Source: Labrys sp. KNU-23 | GTDB lineage: Bacteria > Pseudomonadota > Alphaproteobacteria > Rhizobiales > Labraceae | Direction of reading: 5' to 3' | DNA length: 64,000 nucleotides | Assembly: GCF_008330945.1 (NCBI RefSeq) | Contig: NZ_CP043488.1 | Coordinates: forward strand, 62,001 to 126,000 | In this document: piece after piece, positions 52,393 to 62,419 of the stretch | Layout of the letters: each line of letters begins with the position of its first letter | How positions within the stretch are numbered: the stretch's first letter is position 1 | Translations under genes and position numbers: made by a program | The notes under the pieces: model-generated | What the model saw: the letters and a program-made list of their open reading frames with translations, nothing else | What the model was told of the DNA's origin: nothing | Database searches by the model: none

Positions 52393-52460
52393 AGCCACAT
52401 CCTCCTAAAAGCAACATGGTTACAAGTTTCATCCCTCCACCGGACACGCTGTTGTCCAGG
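52393..52460 (-). promoter_or_regulatory. ROSE-type RNA thermometer, copy 2
   Basis: On the minus strand the leader reads CTTGTAACCATGTTGCTTTT, then AGGAGGATGTGGCT and the ATG. It is nearly the same as the leader before the Hsp20 gene at 49558. A hairpin with GGACA/TGTCC arms lies at 52442-52457. Confidence 0.82.
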
Positions 52461-52625
52461 GGAGAAATGCCGATCCCGCATGGCGACCGGCGGTTACGAT
52501 CTAGTCGGCGTTTCGGACATTTCAAGAGGTCGTTCAGATCATTCTTGCGCACTTTGAGAGAGTGCTCGCCATAGCCCGCTGGCAGGCGCCCTCCTCAAGG
52601 CGGAAAAGCGCGGATAGGGCTAAAA

Positions 52626-52643
52626 CACTTGTATATTCAAGTG
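52626..52643 (+). repeat. CACTTG/CAAGTG inverted repeat
   Basis: CACTTG and CAAGTG flank TATATT, directly upstream of the CIRCE-like operator. It could be an additional regulator site or part of the groES promoter. Confidence 0.5.
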
Positions 52644-52644
52644 A

Positions 52645-52671
52645 TTATCACTCTCGACTGCGGAGTGACAA
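52645..52671 (+). promoter_or_regulatory. CIRCE-like HrcA operator of groESL
   Basis: TTATCACTC, nine bases, then GAGTGACAA. This matches the CIRCE consensus TTAGCACTC-N9-GAGTGCTAA at most positions and has the right spacing. HrcA binding here would repress groESL until heat shock. Confidence 0.8.
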
Positions 52672-52817
52672 AAATTTTGGGCCGCGCCCTTGAAATCAAA
52701 AAAGCGTTCAACCAAGTGATTTTACGCGCGACGCCATTTGGGTCGCGCACCCCGCTCCGGTCGTCGGATCGGAGCGGTGGAACACCTCAAAATTGTTTGT
52801 CCTTGAAGGAGAACGAT

Positions 52818-53132
52818 ATGACGTTCCGTCCATTGCATGACCGCGTTCTGGTCCGCCGCATCGAAGCCGACGAAAGAACCGCGGGCGGCATCATCATCCC
52901 CGATACCGCCAAAGAGAAACCACAGCAGGGCGAGATCCTCGCGATCGGCCCTGGCGCGCGGGACGAATCCGGCAAGCTGGTCGCACTCGACATCAAGGTC
53001 GGCGACCGCATCCTCTTCGGCAAATGGTCAGGTACCGAGATCAAGATCGACGGCGAGGATCTCATCATCATGAAGGAAAGCGATGTTCTTGGCGTGATCG
53101 AGAACGCCGGCCGCGTGAAGAAGGCCGCCTGA
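52818..53132 (+). CDS. groES: GroES co-chaperonin
   Basis: A 104-residue lid of the GroEL folding chamber. It begins [20 protein letters not shown], has the mobile loop region [20 protein letters not shown] and ends in VKKAA. GAAGGAGA before the ATG at 52818 sets the start; the frame stays open upstream but that part is leader. Followed 52 bases later by groEL. Rhizobia often carry several groESL copies; this one is in an accessory heat-shock island. Confidence 0.97.
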   Translation: MTFRPLHDRVLVRRIEADERTAGGIIIPDTAKEKPQQGEILAIGPGARDESGKLVALDIKVGDRILFGKWSGTEIKIDGEDLIIMKESDVLGVIENAGRVKKAA

Positions 53133-53157
53133 CGGCTTCTTCGCCATCATAGTTTGA

Positions 53158-54813
<1,656 letters not shown>

Positions 54814-54825
54814 TCCATGATGGTC

Positions 54826-54852
54826 ATGCCACTCCCGTTTTGGGAGTGGCAT
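54826..54852 (+). terminator. Terminator of the groESL operon
   Basis: ATGCCACTCCC and GGGAGTGGCAT form an 11-base stem around GTTTT, 12 bases after the groEL stop. TTGCT follows; the T run is short but the stem is very stable. Confidence 0.8.
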
Positions 54853-55022
54853 TTGCTATAGCTCGCTTTCTTTGAAGTATTTTCGGCGGATTTAGTGAAG
54901 GCATCGCAGGCAGAATGGAAATCTATCCTTATGCTTGGCAGATTGGACGCCTGGGCAGTTCCATTCCGACACTTGAGAATAAAGAGGGAAGCAACGGCAG
55001 GCGTCGCCGTACGGAGGCTGGT

Positions 55023-55211
55023 ATGAGGGACAAAAACATGGAGTCATCACATCCGAGCAAGCGCGATTTAACTGTGACATGCAGCGCATATTATCGGTGT
55101 CGTGCTGACACACACCGGGCCTTGAAGGGGCATCCTCCCAAGGTCGAACAGCAAACCGACAATGGCATGAAGGGCAAGGAGGCCAGGATGGCGACACTCG
55201 CGACCTGGTGA
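55023..55211 (+). CDS. Small protein with RDLTVTCSAYYR motif
   Basis: A 62-residue basic protein; GGAGG five bases before the ATG supports the start. The segment RDLTVTCSAYYRCRADTHRA matches RDMTVTCSPYYRMRADVQRS in the N-terminal part of the HTH protein at 61750-62109. Its function is unknown. It ends where the dehydrogenase pseudogene begins, and its last codons may already belong to a fused or deleted region. Confidence 0.5.
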   Translation: MRDKNMESSHPSKRDLTVTCSAYYRCRADTHRALKGHPPKVEQQTDNGMKGKEARMATLATW

Positions 55212-55832
55212 GCCGTCGGATGCGAATGTCACCCGCGATGCCGTCCGGCGGGAAGGTCGGCAATGCCTGCTTATCGAAGATGATGTCCGCTCGCGTGCCT
55301 TCTGCGCGAGTGCTGTCGCCGACATGGTCCGGCACGATGGCCGGCTGGATGTTCTTGTCAATAATGCTGCCTTCCAGGTCCATGCCAAGAACATCGAGGA
55401 TCTGATCGAGGACCACTTCGATCTGACGTGGAAACCAACCTCTACGGCTATTTCTTTATGGCGCAGGCAGCCGTACCGCATGTGAAGGAACGGGGTGTCA
55501 TCATCAACACCGGATCGGTTACTGGCATGTTTGGCCCCAAGGAGCTCCTCGATTATTCTGTGACCAAGGGAGGCATCCACGCCTTTACCCGGGCGCTCGC
55601 AGCAAATCTGATTTCAGAGGGGATCCGCATGAATGCGGTGGCGCCCGGACCTGTGTGGACGCCTCTCAACCCTTCGGACAAAACCGCCGAGGACATCACC
55701 AGGTTCGGCAGCGATACGCCGATGGGGCGACCGGCACAGCCGGAGGAAATCGCGCCGACCTATGTCTGCCTGGCCTCGCTTCAGTGCTCGAGCTTCATCA
55801 CCGGCGAGATATTGCCGATCGCAGGAGGCTAG
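55205..55832 (+). pseudogene. Short-chain dehydrogenase pseudogene
   Basis: Resembles the YhdG/Gsp39-type dehydrogenases. The cofactor loop and first strands are missing. The remainder starts GEPSDANVTRDAVRREGRQC, continues through RLDVLVNNAAFQVHAKNIED to FDLT, shifts frame near 55425, and resumes ETNLYGYFFMAQAAVPHVKE, NTGSVTGMFGPKELLDYSVT with KGG (catalytic Tyr and Lys), and ends ITGEILPIAGG. A 5' deletion plus a one-base frameshift make it inactive. Confidence 0.82.
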
Positions 55833-56298
55833 GGTGGAGGCTGAAATGCCATCCGGACCGGTTGCCGGCGCGTAAGGAGCATTGTCCTGTCTTCGTCGAG
55901 ATGGCTCCCGACCCGGTTTGCTGCCGCGTGGACCACGATGCGCGAGAGCAGTGGGACCAATCAATTCACCCTCTCATTGAGAGGGTCCGATGAATACGCC
56001 GTCAAACCTTGCCAAAGTGCATCGACCATTGCCTCTAATGTCATGGTATTTGCGTTGCCACCGGCATGCAGCATTGTTTGGCGCGCGGTGGCCGCCATTG
56101 TGAGGCCGTCAGCCTGGATCAGCCTCCGGAACCTAGGAAATCGTAGGTCCGGCTGCAACGCGTTGGTGTGCCGCGCACCGGGGCCTGCTTGGACGTCGGC
56201 TGCCGCAACAAACGGGCGTAGACACGTGCACCTGGTGTTCGGCGGGGATCAGAGTGGAGCAAGGCCGCGTTGACGCGGCCTTGCTGGAAGCAATCTGC
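55833..56298. other. Intergenic region, only doubtful small frames
   Basis: No supported gene. A leftward frame at 55961-56101 (MAATARQTMLHAGGNANTMT onwards) has protein-like composition and might be the end of a lost gene, but it has no ribosome binding site or recognised family. Confidence 0.35.
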
Positions 56299-56718
56299 CT
56301 ACTCCACGATTTGTACTATCCGCCGGGTACCCGGGTCGACGAGGACGACCTCGTCATTCACATACGCGTATCGATAGGTGATGTGCCCATATTCAGCCGG
56401 GACTTCGTAATATTCGACACCTTCTGCCGGCAGTACGGTACCTACCGCAACTGGTTGATCGTACGTGAACACCCGCGGATGCTGCTCGATCACGTATTTC
56501 TTGAAACGCGGCCTTTCCTTGATGCCGAGCAATCCGTTGATCCCGCCGGTGACGGCGCCAACGGCGCCTCCGACGACACCGCCGACCGGGCCTGCAGCAT
56601 CGTTGCCCTGTTCGGCCCCATTCTTCGCCCCCGGCAGCACTCCCTGGGCTAACACTGCTGTCGGTGCAGCGACGCAAAGTGTAAAAGCCGTGACGAGAAG
56701 AAATGATCTTGCAGTCAT
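56299..56718 (-). CDS. DUF1236-domain secreted protein
   Basis: A 139-residue exported protein. The signal peptide (MTARSFLLVTAFTLCVAAP ... VLAQ) is followed by a Gly/Val-rich glycine-zipper-like stretch (GPVGGVVGGAVGAVTGGING) and the DUF1236 module (PAEGVEYYEVPAEYG, YAYVNDEVVLVDPGTRRIVQ). DUF1236 proteins are abundant in rhizobia and of unknown function, probably in the cell envelope. AGGAG precedes the ATG at 56718, so I reject the longer upstream frame. Confidence 0.88.
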   Translation of the reverse strand: MTARSFLLVTAFTLCVAAPTAVLAQGVLPGAKNGAEQGNDAAGPVGGVVGGAVGAVTGGINGLLGIKERPRFKKYVIEQHPRVFTYDQPVAVGTVLPAEGVEYYEVPAEYGHITYRYAYVNDEVVLVDPGTRRIVQIVE

Positions 56719-57303
56719 GGTTGATCTCCTGTTCGCATCTGATCGTCCCATTGAGGGAATCGCAATCCGAACCTGATCCGCGATAAGAGGTTCCACTCGC
56801 GGCTCGCTTAGGCCGTTCACAAAAGCGTACCGATTGTTACGAAGACCTGGGTTCGACTTGGAAGACTGGGAACTTGGCGCAGTTGGCCGTTTCAGCAACC
56901 ACGATGGGTGTACGCACCGAACTAGGTCTGCCGATTTCCGTTGGCGTGGCGCGGATGAAGCATCTTGCCAAGATCGTCTCCCAGGCCGCAAAGCCCGACG
57001 GCCTCCTCGTCGTCGATCCCGCGTAGGAGCTCGACTTCCTGCATGAACTCCCGGTCGGCCTGAGGGGGGCATATACGACCGCCATCACTGCTAGGCATTC
57101 GAAGCATTGACTGCTGCTTCGAATACCCCATGCTCACCAGCTTCTTCGTGGACATCAAAAGCACGAAACCGCCGATCTCCTGTATTTTTACGCCACACTA
57201 CGGCGTCCTCGATTTCTCGTTGAAGCAGCGCGGAATCTGGCTCTTTTAATCATCCCCGTCAGGGGAAGGACCGTGTCCGCCCCGCTGGAATCGGGGGAGC
57301 TCG
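56719..57303. other. Intergenic region carrying a dinB remnant
   Basis: The left part should hold the leftward DUF1236 promoter. The middle contains a fragment of a DNA polymerase IV gene (see 56880-57080). The right part, just before trbB, contains GGGGGAG as the trbB ribosome binding site. Confidence 0.5.
56880..57080 (+). pseudogene. dinB: dinB (DNA polymerase IV) fragment
   Basis: The plus strand encodes [20 protein letters not shown] followed by [15 protein letters not shown], then a TAG at 57024-57026, then ELDFLHELPV. This is the palm-region block of Y-family polymerase IV. Only about 60 codons remain, with an in-frame stop. Confidence 0.8.
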
Positions 57304-58281
57304 GTGGCTTCGCACTACACCTCAGAGGGCCTTGCACGTGGTGCGCGCATGCTTCGCACCGCGCTTGGCCCAGCCATTGCCCGCTTTTTGGAGGAACCCG
57401 CCGTCGTCGAGGTCATGCTGAACCCCGATGGCCGCATCTGGGTCGATCGTCTCTCTGAGGGACTGGCCGACACCGGCAAGACATTATCGGCGGCCGATGG
57501 CGAGCGCATCGTGCGTTTGGTCGCCCATCACGTCGGTGCGGAAGTTCATGCGCGCGCACCGCGCGTTTCCGCTGAACTCCCCGAGACGGGCGAGCGCTTT
57601 GAAGGCCTGCTTCCTCCCGTTGTCGCTGCTCCAACCTTTGCCATCCGTAAGCCCGCTGTCGCCATCTTCACGCTCGGCGACTATGTGAATGCCGGCATCA
57701 TGACAGCCCGCCAGGCCGCGACCTTGCGCGCGGCCGTCGTCTCGCGTGCCAATATCCTGGTTGCTGGTGGGACCTCGACCGGCAAGACCACGCTCACGAA
57801 CGCTTTGCTCGCGGAAGTCGCCAACAGCGCCGATCGCGTCGTCATCATCGAGGACACGCGCGAGCTGCAATGCGCGGCGCCCAACCTGGTTGCCATGCGC
57901 ACCAAGGACGGCGTCGCCACATTGTCCGATCTTGTACGCTCGTCGCTCCGCCTGCGGCCGGACCGCATCCCCATTGGCGAGGTCCGTGGTGCGGAAGCCC
58001 TCGATCTCCTGAAAGCCTGGGGCACCGGCCATCCGGGCGGCATCGGCACCATCCATGCCGGAACCGGCATTGGCGCATTGCGCCGGCTCGAACAACTCAT
58101 TCAGGAAGCGGTCGTCACCGTTCCGCGGGCCCTGATCGCTGAGACCATCGATCTCGTCGCCGTTTTGTCCGGGCGCGGTGCCGCAAGGCGATTGGCCGAA
58201 CTCGCCTTTGTCGAAGGGCTCGGCCCGGACGGCGATTACCGCATCACCCAGGACACCTCGAACACAGGAGATTTCCCATGA
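57304..58281 (+). CDS. trbB: TrbB conjugative transfer ATPase
   Basis: Cytoplasmic VirB11-type hexameric ATPase that powers assembly of the mating channel. The 325-residue protein has the N-terminal domain ([20 protein letters not shown]), Walker [10 protein letters not shown], Asp box [10 protein letters not shown], and the conserved [20 protein letters not shown] with TIHA. The start is GTG after GGGGGAG. The stop overlaps trbC (ATGA). No traI/traG or other mating genes are upstream. Confidence 0.95.
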   Translation: MASHYTSEGLARGARMLRTALGPAIARFLEEPAVVEVMLNPDGRIWVDRLSEGLADTGKTLSAADGERIVRLVAHHVGAEVHARAPRVSAELPETGERFEGLLPPVVAAPTFAIRKPAVAIFTLGDYVNAGIMTARQAATLRAAVVSRANILVAGGTSTGKTTLTNALLAEVANSADRVVIIEDTRELQCAAPNLVAMRTKDGVATLSDLVRSSLRLRPDRIPIGEVRGAEALDLLKAWGTGHPGGIGTIHAGTGIGALRRLEQLIQEAVVTVPRALIAETIDLVAVLSGRGAARRLAELAFVEGLGPDGDYRITQDTSNTGDFP

Positions 58282-58610
58282 TCCGCTTCACCACACGCGT
58301 CCGCCGCACGGCCACGACGGTTGCTTCCTTCACCTATGTCAACCTCGTCCTCGTTTCCGCCGCCCATGCGTCCGGCTCGTCGATGCCATGGGAACAGCCA
58401 CTTCAGAAAATCCTGCAGTCGATCGAGGGGCCGGTCGCCAAGATTGTCGCCGTCATCATCATCATCGCAACCGGCCTCGCGCTCGCCTTCGGCGATACCT
58501 CGGGCGGCTTTCGCCGCCTGATCCAGATCGTGTTCGGTCTCAGCATCGCCTTCGCAGCTTCGAGCTTCTTCCTGTCCTTCTTCTCCTTTGGCGGCGGAGC
58601 ACTGGTCTGA
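58278..58610 (+). CDS. trbC: TrbC pilin-like protein
   Basis: VirB2-type pilin precursor, 110 residues. A long signal-like N terminus (TTRVRRTATTVASFTYVNLV) ends near AHAS, followed by two hydrophobic helices (VAVIIIIATGLALAFG and IVFGLSIAFAASSFFLSFF). It builds the conjugative pilus. Start and stop overlap trbB and trbD. Confidence 0.92.
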   Translation: MIRFTTRVRRTATTVASFTYVNLVLVSAAHASGSSMPWEQPLQKILQSIEGPVAKIVAVIIIIATGLALAFGDTSGGFRRLIQIVFGLSIAFAASSFFLSFFSFGGGALV

Positions 58611-58891
58611 TGGCGATGGCTTTTGAACAGCTCGACGCCGTGCCGGGGTTCACAGTTCCGGTTCATCGCGCGTTGACCGAACACATTCTTCTGGGTGGCG
58701 CACCACGCGCCATTGCCATCGTGAACGGCACGTTGGCAGGGGCGGTCGGTCTCGGATTGCGTCTGTGGCTGGTGGGGCTCGCCATCTGGGCCGTCGGACA
58801 TTTTGCAGCGGTCTGGGCCGCAAAGCGTGACCCGCTCTTCGTCGAGGTAGGGCGCCGGCATCTGCGCATTCCCGGCTATCTGTCGGTGTGA
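58610..58891 (+). CDS. trbD: TrbD (VirB3-like) membrane protein
   Basis: A 93-residue inner-membrane protein of the VirB3 family. It shows GFTVPVHRALTEHILLGGAP and a hydrophobic pair around GLGLRLWLVGLAIWAVGHFA, ending RRHLRIPGYLSV. It overlaps trbC by one base (TGATG). Confidence 0.92.
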   Translation: MAMAFEQLDAVPGFTVPVHRALTEHILLGGAPRAIAIVNGTLAGAVGLGLRLWLVGLAIWAVGHFAAVWAAKRDPLFVEVGRRHLRIPGYLSV

Positions 58892-58902
58892 GGGGGGCGG
58901 CT

Positions 58903-59435
58903 ATGATGAATCTTGCCGAATATCGCCGCTCTGCCGCGCGCCTGGCCGACTATCTGCCCTGGGCTGCGCTCGTGGCCGAGGGCATCGTGCTCAACAAGGA
59001 CGGCTCGTTCCAGCGCACCGCGCGCTTTCGCGGTCCCGATCTGGACTCTGCCGTCGCGGCGGAACTCGTCGCTGTCGCCGGTCGCATCAACAACGCTTTC
59101 CGTCGCCTCGGTTCGGGCTGGAGCATCTTTGTTGAGGCGCAGCGCCACGAAGCGGCGACCTATCCCGACAGCATCTTTCCCGATCCGGCCTCAGGCCTTG
59201 TCGATGCCGAGCGCAAGGCCGACTTCAAGGAGCAGGGCGTCCATTTCATCTCAAGCTATTTCCTGACTTTGCTCTATCTGCCGCCGGCAGAGGAGGTGGC
59301 ACGCGCCGAGACATGGCTCTATGAGGGCAGGGAACGGGCTGGCGTGGATCCGTCAGAAATCCTGCGCGCCTTCACCGATCGCACTGACCGCATTCTGGCC
59401 TTGCTCGACGGCTTCATGCCAGAATGGCCTGAGCC
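58903..59435 (+). pseudogene. trbE: trbE, truncated by an IS3-family insertion
   Basis: The first 175 or so residues of the VirB4-type transfer ATPase are present (MMNLAEYRRSAARLADYLPW, FRGPDLDSAVAAELVAVAGR, DRILALLDGFMPEWP). Complete TrbE is several times longer and carries its Walker motifs further on, so the product cannot work. Similarity ends at the left end of the insertion sequence and no rest of trbE reappears to its right. Confidence 0.93.
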
Positions 59436-59489
59436 CTCAAAACTGGTCCACCTTTATGTATGTCTTCGGACGAGAAGGAGGGCCCATAG

Positions 59490-59768
59490 ATGGCAGCCAA
59501 GAGACACAAACCGGAAGAGATTGTCGCCAAGCTTCGGCAGGTCGAGGTGCTGACAGCGCAAGGCAAGACGGCCGCGGAGGCGATCCGTTCGATAGGGGTG
59601 ACGGAAGTTACCTATTATCGCTGGCGCACGGAATATGGCGGGCTGAAGGGCGACCAGGTCAAACGGCTGAAGGAGCTTGAGACCGAGAATGCGCGGCTTC
59701 GTCGGGCGGTGTCGGATCTGACGCTGGACAAGATGATCCTGGCTGAGGCCGCTAAGGGAAACTTTTAA
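59490..59768 (+). CDS. IS3-family OrfA
   Basis: A 92-residue DNA-binding subunit with a helix-turn-helix (TAAEAIRSIGVTEVTYYRWR) and a leucine-zipper helix (LKELETENARLRRAVSDLTL). Its end (AAKGNF) lies at GGGAAACTTTTAA, where a -1 shift would enter the orfB frame at LLSPARRRACVEHV and make the full transposase. Confidence 0.93.
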   Translation: MAAKRHKPEEIVAKLRQVEVLTAQGKTAAEAIRSIGVTEVTYYRWRTEYGGLKGDQVKRLKELETENARLRRAVSDLTLDKMILAEAAKGNF

Positions 59769-59800
59769 GCCCCGCACGCCGTCGTGCCTGTGTCGAGCAT

Positions 59801-60658
59801 GTGAAGTCGGAACTTGGTCTGTCCGAGCGTCGGATCTGCCGCGTTCTGGGCCAGCATCGCTCGACGCAGCGCCGTCTTCCGACAACTGCCGACGATGAAG
59901 CGGCTCTGACCGCCGATATCATCGCTTTGGCCTGTGAATATGGGCGCTATGGGTATCGTCGGATCGCGGCCCTGCTGGCTGGTGCAGGCTGGGCGGTGAA
60001 CATCAAGCGTGTTCGGCGGATCTGGCGGCGTGAGGGGCTGAAAGTTCCTGTTAAACAGCCGAAAAAGGGCCGTCTGTGGCTTACTGACGGCTCCTGTGTC
60101 CGGCTCCGGCCAGAGTACCCCAACCATGTCTGGTCCTATGATTTCGTCGAGGACCGCACCCATGACGGACGCAAATATCGCATGCTCAACATCATCGATG
60201 AGTTCACCCGGGAGTGCTTGGCGATCCGGGTCAGCCGCAGGCTCAAATCCACCGATGTCATCGACGCTCTGGCGGATCTGTTCATCCTGCGCGGCGTGCC
60301 AGCCTATATTCGGTCCGACAACGGCCCGGAATTTATCGCCATAGCTCTGCGTAAATGGATTGCTGATATCGGTACGCAGACAGCCTATATTGAACCAGGT
60401 AGCCCATGGGAGAATGGCTATTGCGAGAGCTTCAACTCAAAGCTGCGCGACGAATTGCTAAATGGAGAAATCTTCTATTCCATCCGAGAAGCCAAAGTAG
60501 TCATTGAAGACTGGAGAATACATTATAATACGGAACGCCCGCACTCTTCCCTGGGATACAAGCCGCCGGCGCCCGTAGCCGTGCTATGGCCGGCTGCGCA
60601 ACCCCGACCAGCTCCGCCGGCCATAGCACAGGTTGAGCCTGAACCGACCATTCACTAA
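59801..60658 (+). CDS. IS3-family OrfB transposase
   Basis: Catalytic part of the transposase, about 285 residues as an independent frame from GTG, longer when made by frameshift from orfA. The integrase core carries the DDE residues: Asp in SYDFVEDRTHDG, Asp in RSDNGPEF and Glu in ENGYCESFNSKLRDE. The final HYNTERPHSSLGYKPPAP is typical. It appears intact, so the element may still move. Confidence 0.93.
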   Translation: MKSELGLSERRICRVLGQHRSTQRRLPTTADDEAALTADIIALACEYGRYGYRRIAALLAGAGWAVNIKRVRRIWRREGLKVPVKQPKKGRLWLTDGSCVRLRPEYPNHVWSYDFVEDRTHDGRKYRMLNIIDEFTRECLAIRVSRRLKSTDVIDALADLFILRGVPAYIRSDNGPEFIAIALRKWIADIGTQTAYIEPGSPWENGYCESFNSKLRDELLNGEIFYSIREAKVVIEDWRIHYNTERPHSSLGYKPPAPVAVLWPAAQPRPAPPAIAQVEPEPTIH

Positions 60659-60689
60659 CATTCAAACTGGACCAGTAATTGGGACCCGG

Positions 60690-60800
60690 CCAATGGCTCA
60701 CCCCGAGCCGCTGCGAAACCTCTGCAACCCGATAGCCTCGTTCCGTGATCTGACGTACAGCGTCGCGCTTAAACTCTTCGCTGAAATTCGATTTGCTCAT
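60690..60800 (-). pseudogene. IS3-family orfA fragment (N terminus)
   Basis: On the minus strand the frame starts MSKSNFSEEFKRDAVRQITE and continues RGYRVAEVSQRLGVS, the N-terminal helix-turn-helix of a different IS3 OrfA. It stops matching next to the right end of the complete IS3 element, which appears to have replaced the rest of this IS. Confidence 0.85.
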
Positions 60801-60986
60801 GATGCTCTTCTTGCCTCAAAATTAGGAAAGAAGGTGTCCACAAATCTCGGGGCTATTCAGTTCGATTATATCGAGCTCTTCTAAAATCCCCGGTGACGGC
60901 ACTCGACGCTGGGTCATATGAGCCCCGTCGAGTTCGAGAACAAAGCTATGTTTGGACTGCCCCGGTCTGGCAGACAATGACCAGCC

Positions 60987-61594
60987 TCACGCCGCGACGC
61001 TTTTGAACGCCTCGGGACTGACGCCGCCGAGATAACTATGGCGGCGGGTTCGGTTGTAGAAGACCGCGATATAATCGAAGCTGTCGGCTCGAGCGAGGTC
61101 TTGGGTTTTGTAGATGCGTTTTCGTATGCGCTTCTTTTTTCAGGCTGCTGAAGAAGGATTCCCCGACGGCGTTGTCCCAGCAATTGGCGCGCCTGCTCAT
61201 GCTCGGCTCCAGATTGTGGGCCTGGCAAAACCGCTTGAAGGCGTCGCTGCCGTGTTGGCTGCCTTGGTCTGACGGCACAACGACGCGGCCGGCGGGGCTT
61301 TCTGCGCCACACGGCTATGCGCAGCGCATCCAGGGCCAGCTCCTTCATGAGATTGGGTTTCATCGACCAGTCGATGACCTTGCGTGCAAAGAGATCGACG
61401 ACGACCGCCAAGTAAAGCCAGCCCTGCCATGTTCGGATATAGGTGATGTCGGTCACCCAGACCTTGTTGACCGCATTGACGGTAAGCTCGCGCTGTAGCC
61501 GGTTGGGAGCAATGATGGAGGGGCGGCCAGCAATAGTTCGAGGTTGTCTACCGCGATAGGGGCGGTCCAGTCTTTGGCGTGGATGCTTCCTCAC
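60987..61594 (-). pseudogene. IS3-family orfB with frameshifts
   Basis: Minus-strand transposase relic. One frame gives NKVWVTDITYIRTWQGWLYL and VVVDLFARKVIDWSM (first Asp). Another gives PSDQGSQHGSDAFKRFCQAH and CWDNAVGESFFSSLKKE (second Asp and Glu). A third gives DLARADSFDYIAVFYNRTRR to a stop at 60987. At least two frameshifts make it non-functional, and the start of orfB and its orfA are missing. Confidence 0.88.
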
Positions 61595-61749
61595 TTTACG
61601 AACCGTTCATGGCTCACAATATTCCAACAGGCCATCAGCAGACCCTCGGCCATTCTCAGCTGGGAGGAAAACGGAAATAGATTCAGACCGCGTGGTAGAT
61701 CCCCTCGGTAGAAAAAGGATGGTCAAAAAGGCAAAAACATCGACATGCG

Positions 61750-62109
61750 TCAGGAGCTTGAATTCCTGTCCAAGTCAAGAAGTCTAGCTACGTTGATCCT
61801 GAGAGCCTTAGCGATCTTAATGTAGGTGGTGAGCGGAGCGTCGGTACTTCCACCTTCTATACTCGAGACTTCCTCAATTGAAATATCCGCGTTGCGGGCG
61901 AGATCCTCGACAGTCAAGTTATTCATCTCACGCCAGATTAGGACAGTGCTTATTTGACGTGAATTTCTGTTAATGGAAGTGGTTGGGGGCGGTTGCTTCA
62001 TAGATCTTTGTACATCAGCCCTCATCCTATAGTAAGGGCTGCATGTGACCGTCATATCTCTACCGTTGGGAATATCGGAACGGCTTGATCCAAGGATTGT
62101 CTTGGCCAT
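61750..62109 (-). CDS. Small HTH (XRE-like) protein
   Basis: A 119-residue protein; GGAG six bases before the ATG supports the start. The C-terminal 65 residues form a lambda-repressor-type helix-turn-helix (LTVEDLARNADISIEEVSSI ... TYIKIAKALRINVARLLDL). The N-terminal part contains RDMTVTCSPYYRMRADVQRS, shared with the 62-residue protein at 55023. It is a likely regulator; the target is unknown. Confidence 0.75.
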   Translation of the reverse strand: MAKTILGSSRSDIPNGRDMTVTCSPYYRMRADVQRSMKQPPPTTSINRNSRQISTVLIWREMNNLTVEDLARNADISIEEVSSIEGGSTDAPLTTYIKIAKALRINVARLLDLDRNSSS

Positions 62110-62419
62110 GTGAAACTCCGTTCGCGGCAGTGTTGGGCTCCGCGCATTCTTTTCTTGAGCAGGCCGTGTTTGGCCTTATCGAATTGGAAAATGCAGTGCT
62201 TTTGGAAGTCACGCACGTGGCTGGGCTTACCGTAGTCGTCAAGTCTCTGGCGGCGCCCCGGGCTGACTGAGCAATCTTCCTTACGGCGACACTATGCGTT
62301 TTTTCGATCTCGAGATTGACTTGGTCCGCTGCGGATACTCGAAGTATATGGGCTGTATATCCGAACATTGAAACTGTCGCGATGACGGTCGCGACTGGGA
62401 AGAAAAGGTGGAGATCCAT
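62060..62419 (-). CDS. Small membrane-anchored protein of unknown function
   Basis: A 119-residue frame with a strong ribosome binding site (AGGAGGAG before the ATG) and an N-terminal hydrophobic helix (DLHLFFPVATVIATVSMFGY). The rest is hydrophilic with several Cys. Its last 50 bases overlap the start of the HTH gene, which suggests translational coupling. Family not recognised; only the first half is clearly protein-like. Confidence 0.5.
   Translation of the reverse strand: MDLHLFFPVATVIATVSMFGYTAHILRVSAADQVNLEIEKTHSVAVRKIAQSARGAARDLTTTVSPATCVTSKSTAFSNSIRPNTACSRKECAEPNTAANGVSHGQDNPWIKPFRYSQR

Larger units (their letters stand above)
59436..60680 (+). mobile_element. IS3-family insertion sequence (IS407-like), apparently complete
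   Basis: Contains orfA and orfB in the usual order. ACTGGTCCA (59442-59450) near the left end is repeated in inverse (TGGACCAGT, 60668-60676) near the right end. Exact ends are uncertain by several bases. It interrupts trbE on its left and adjoins an IS fragment on its right, so flanking DNA was lost after insertion. Confidence 0.88.
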
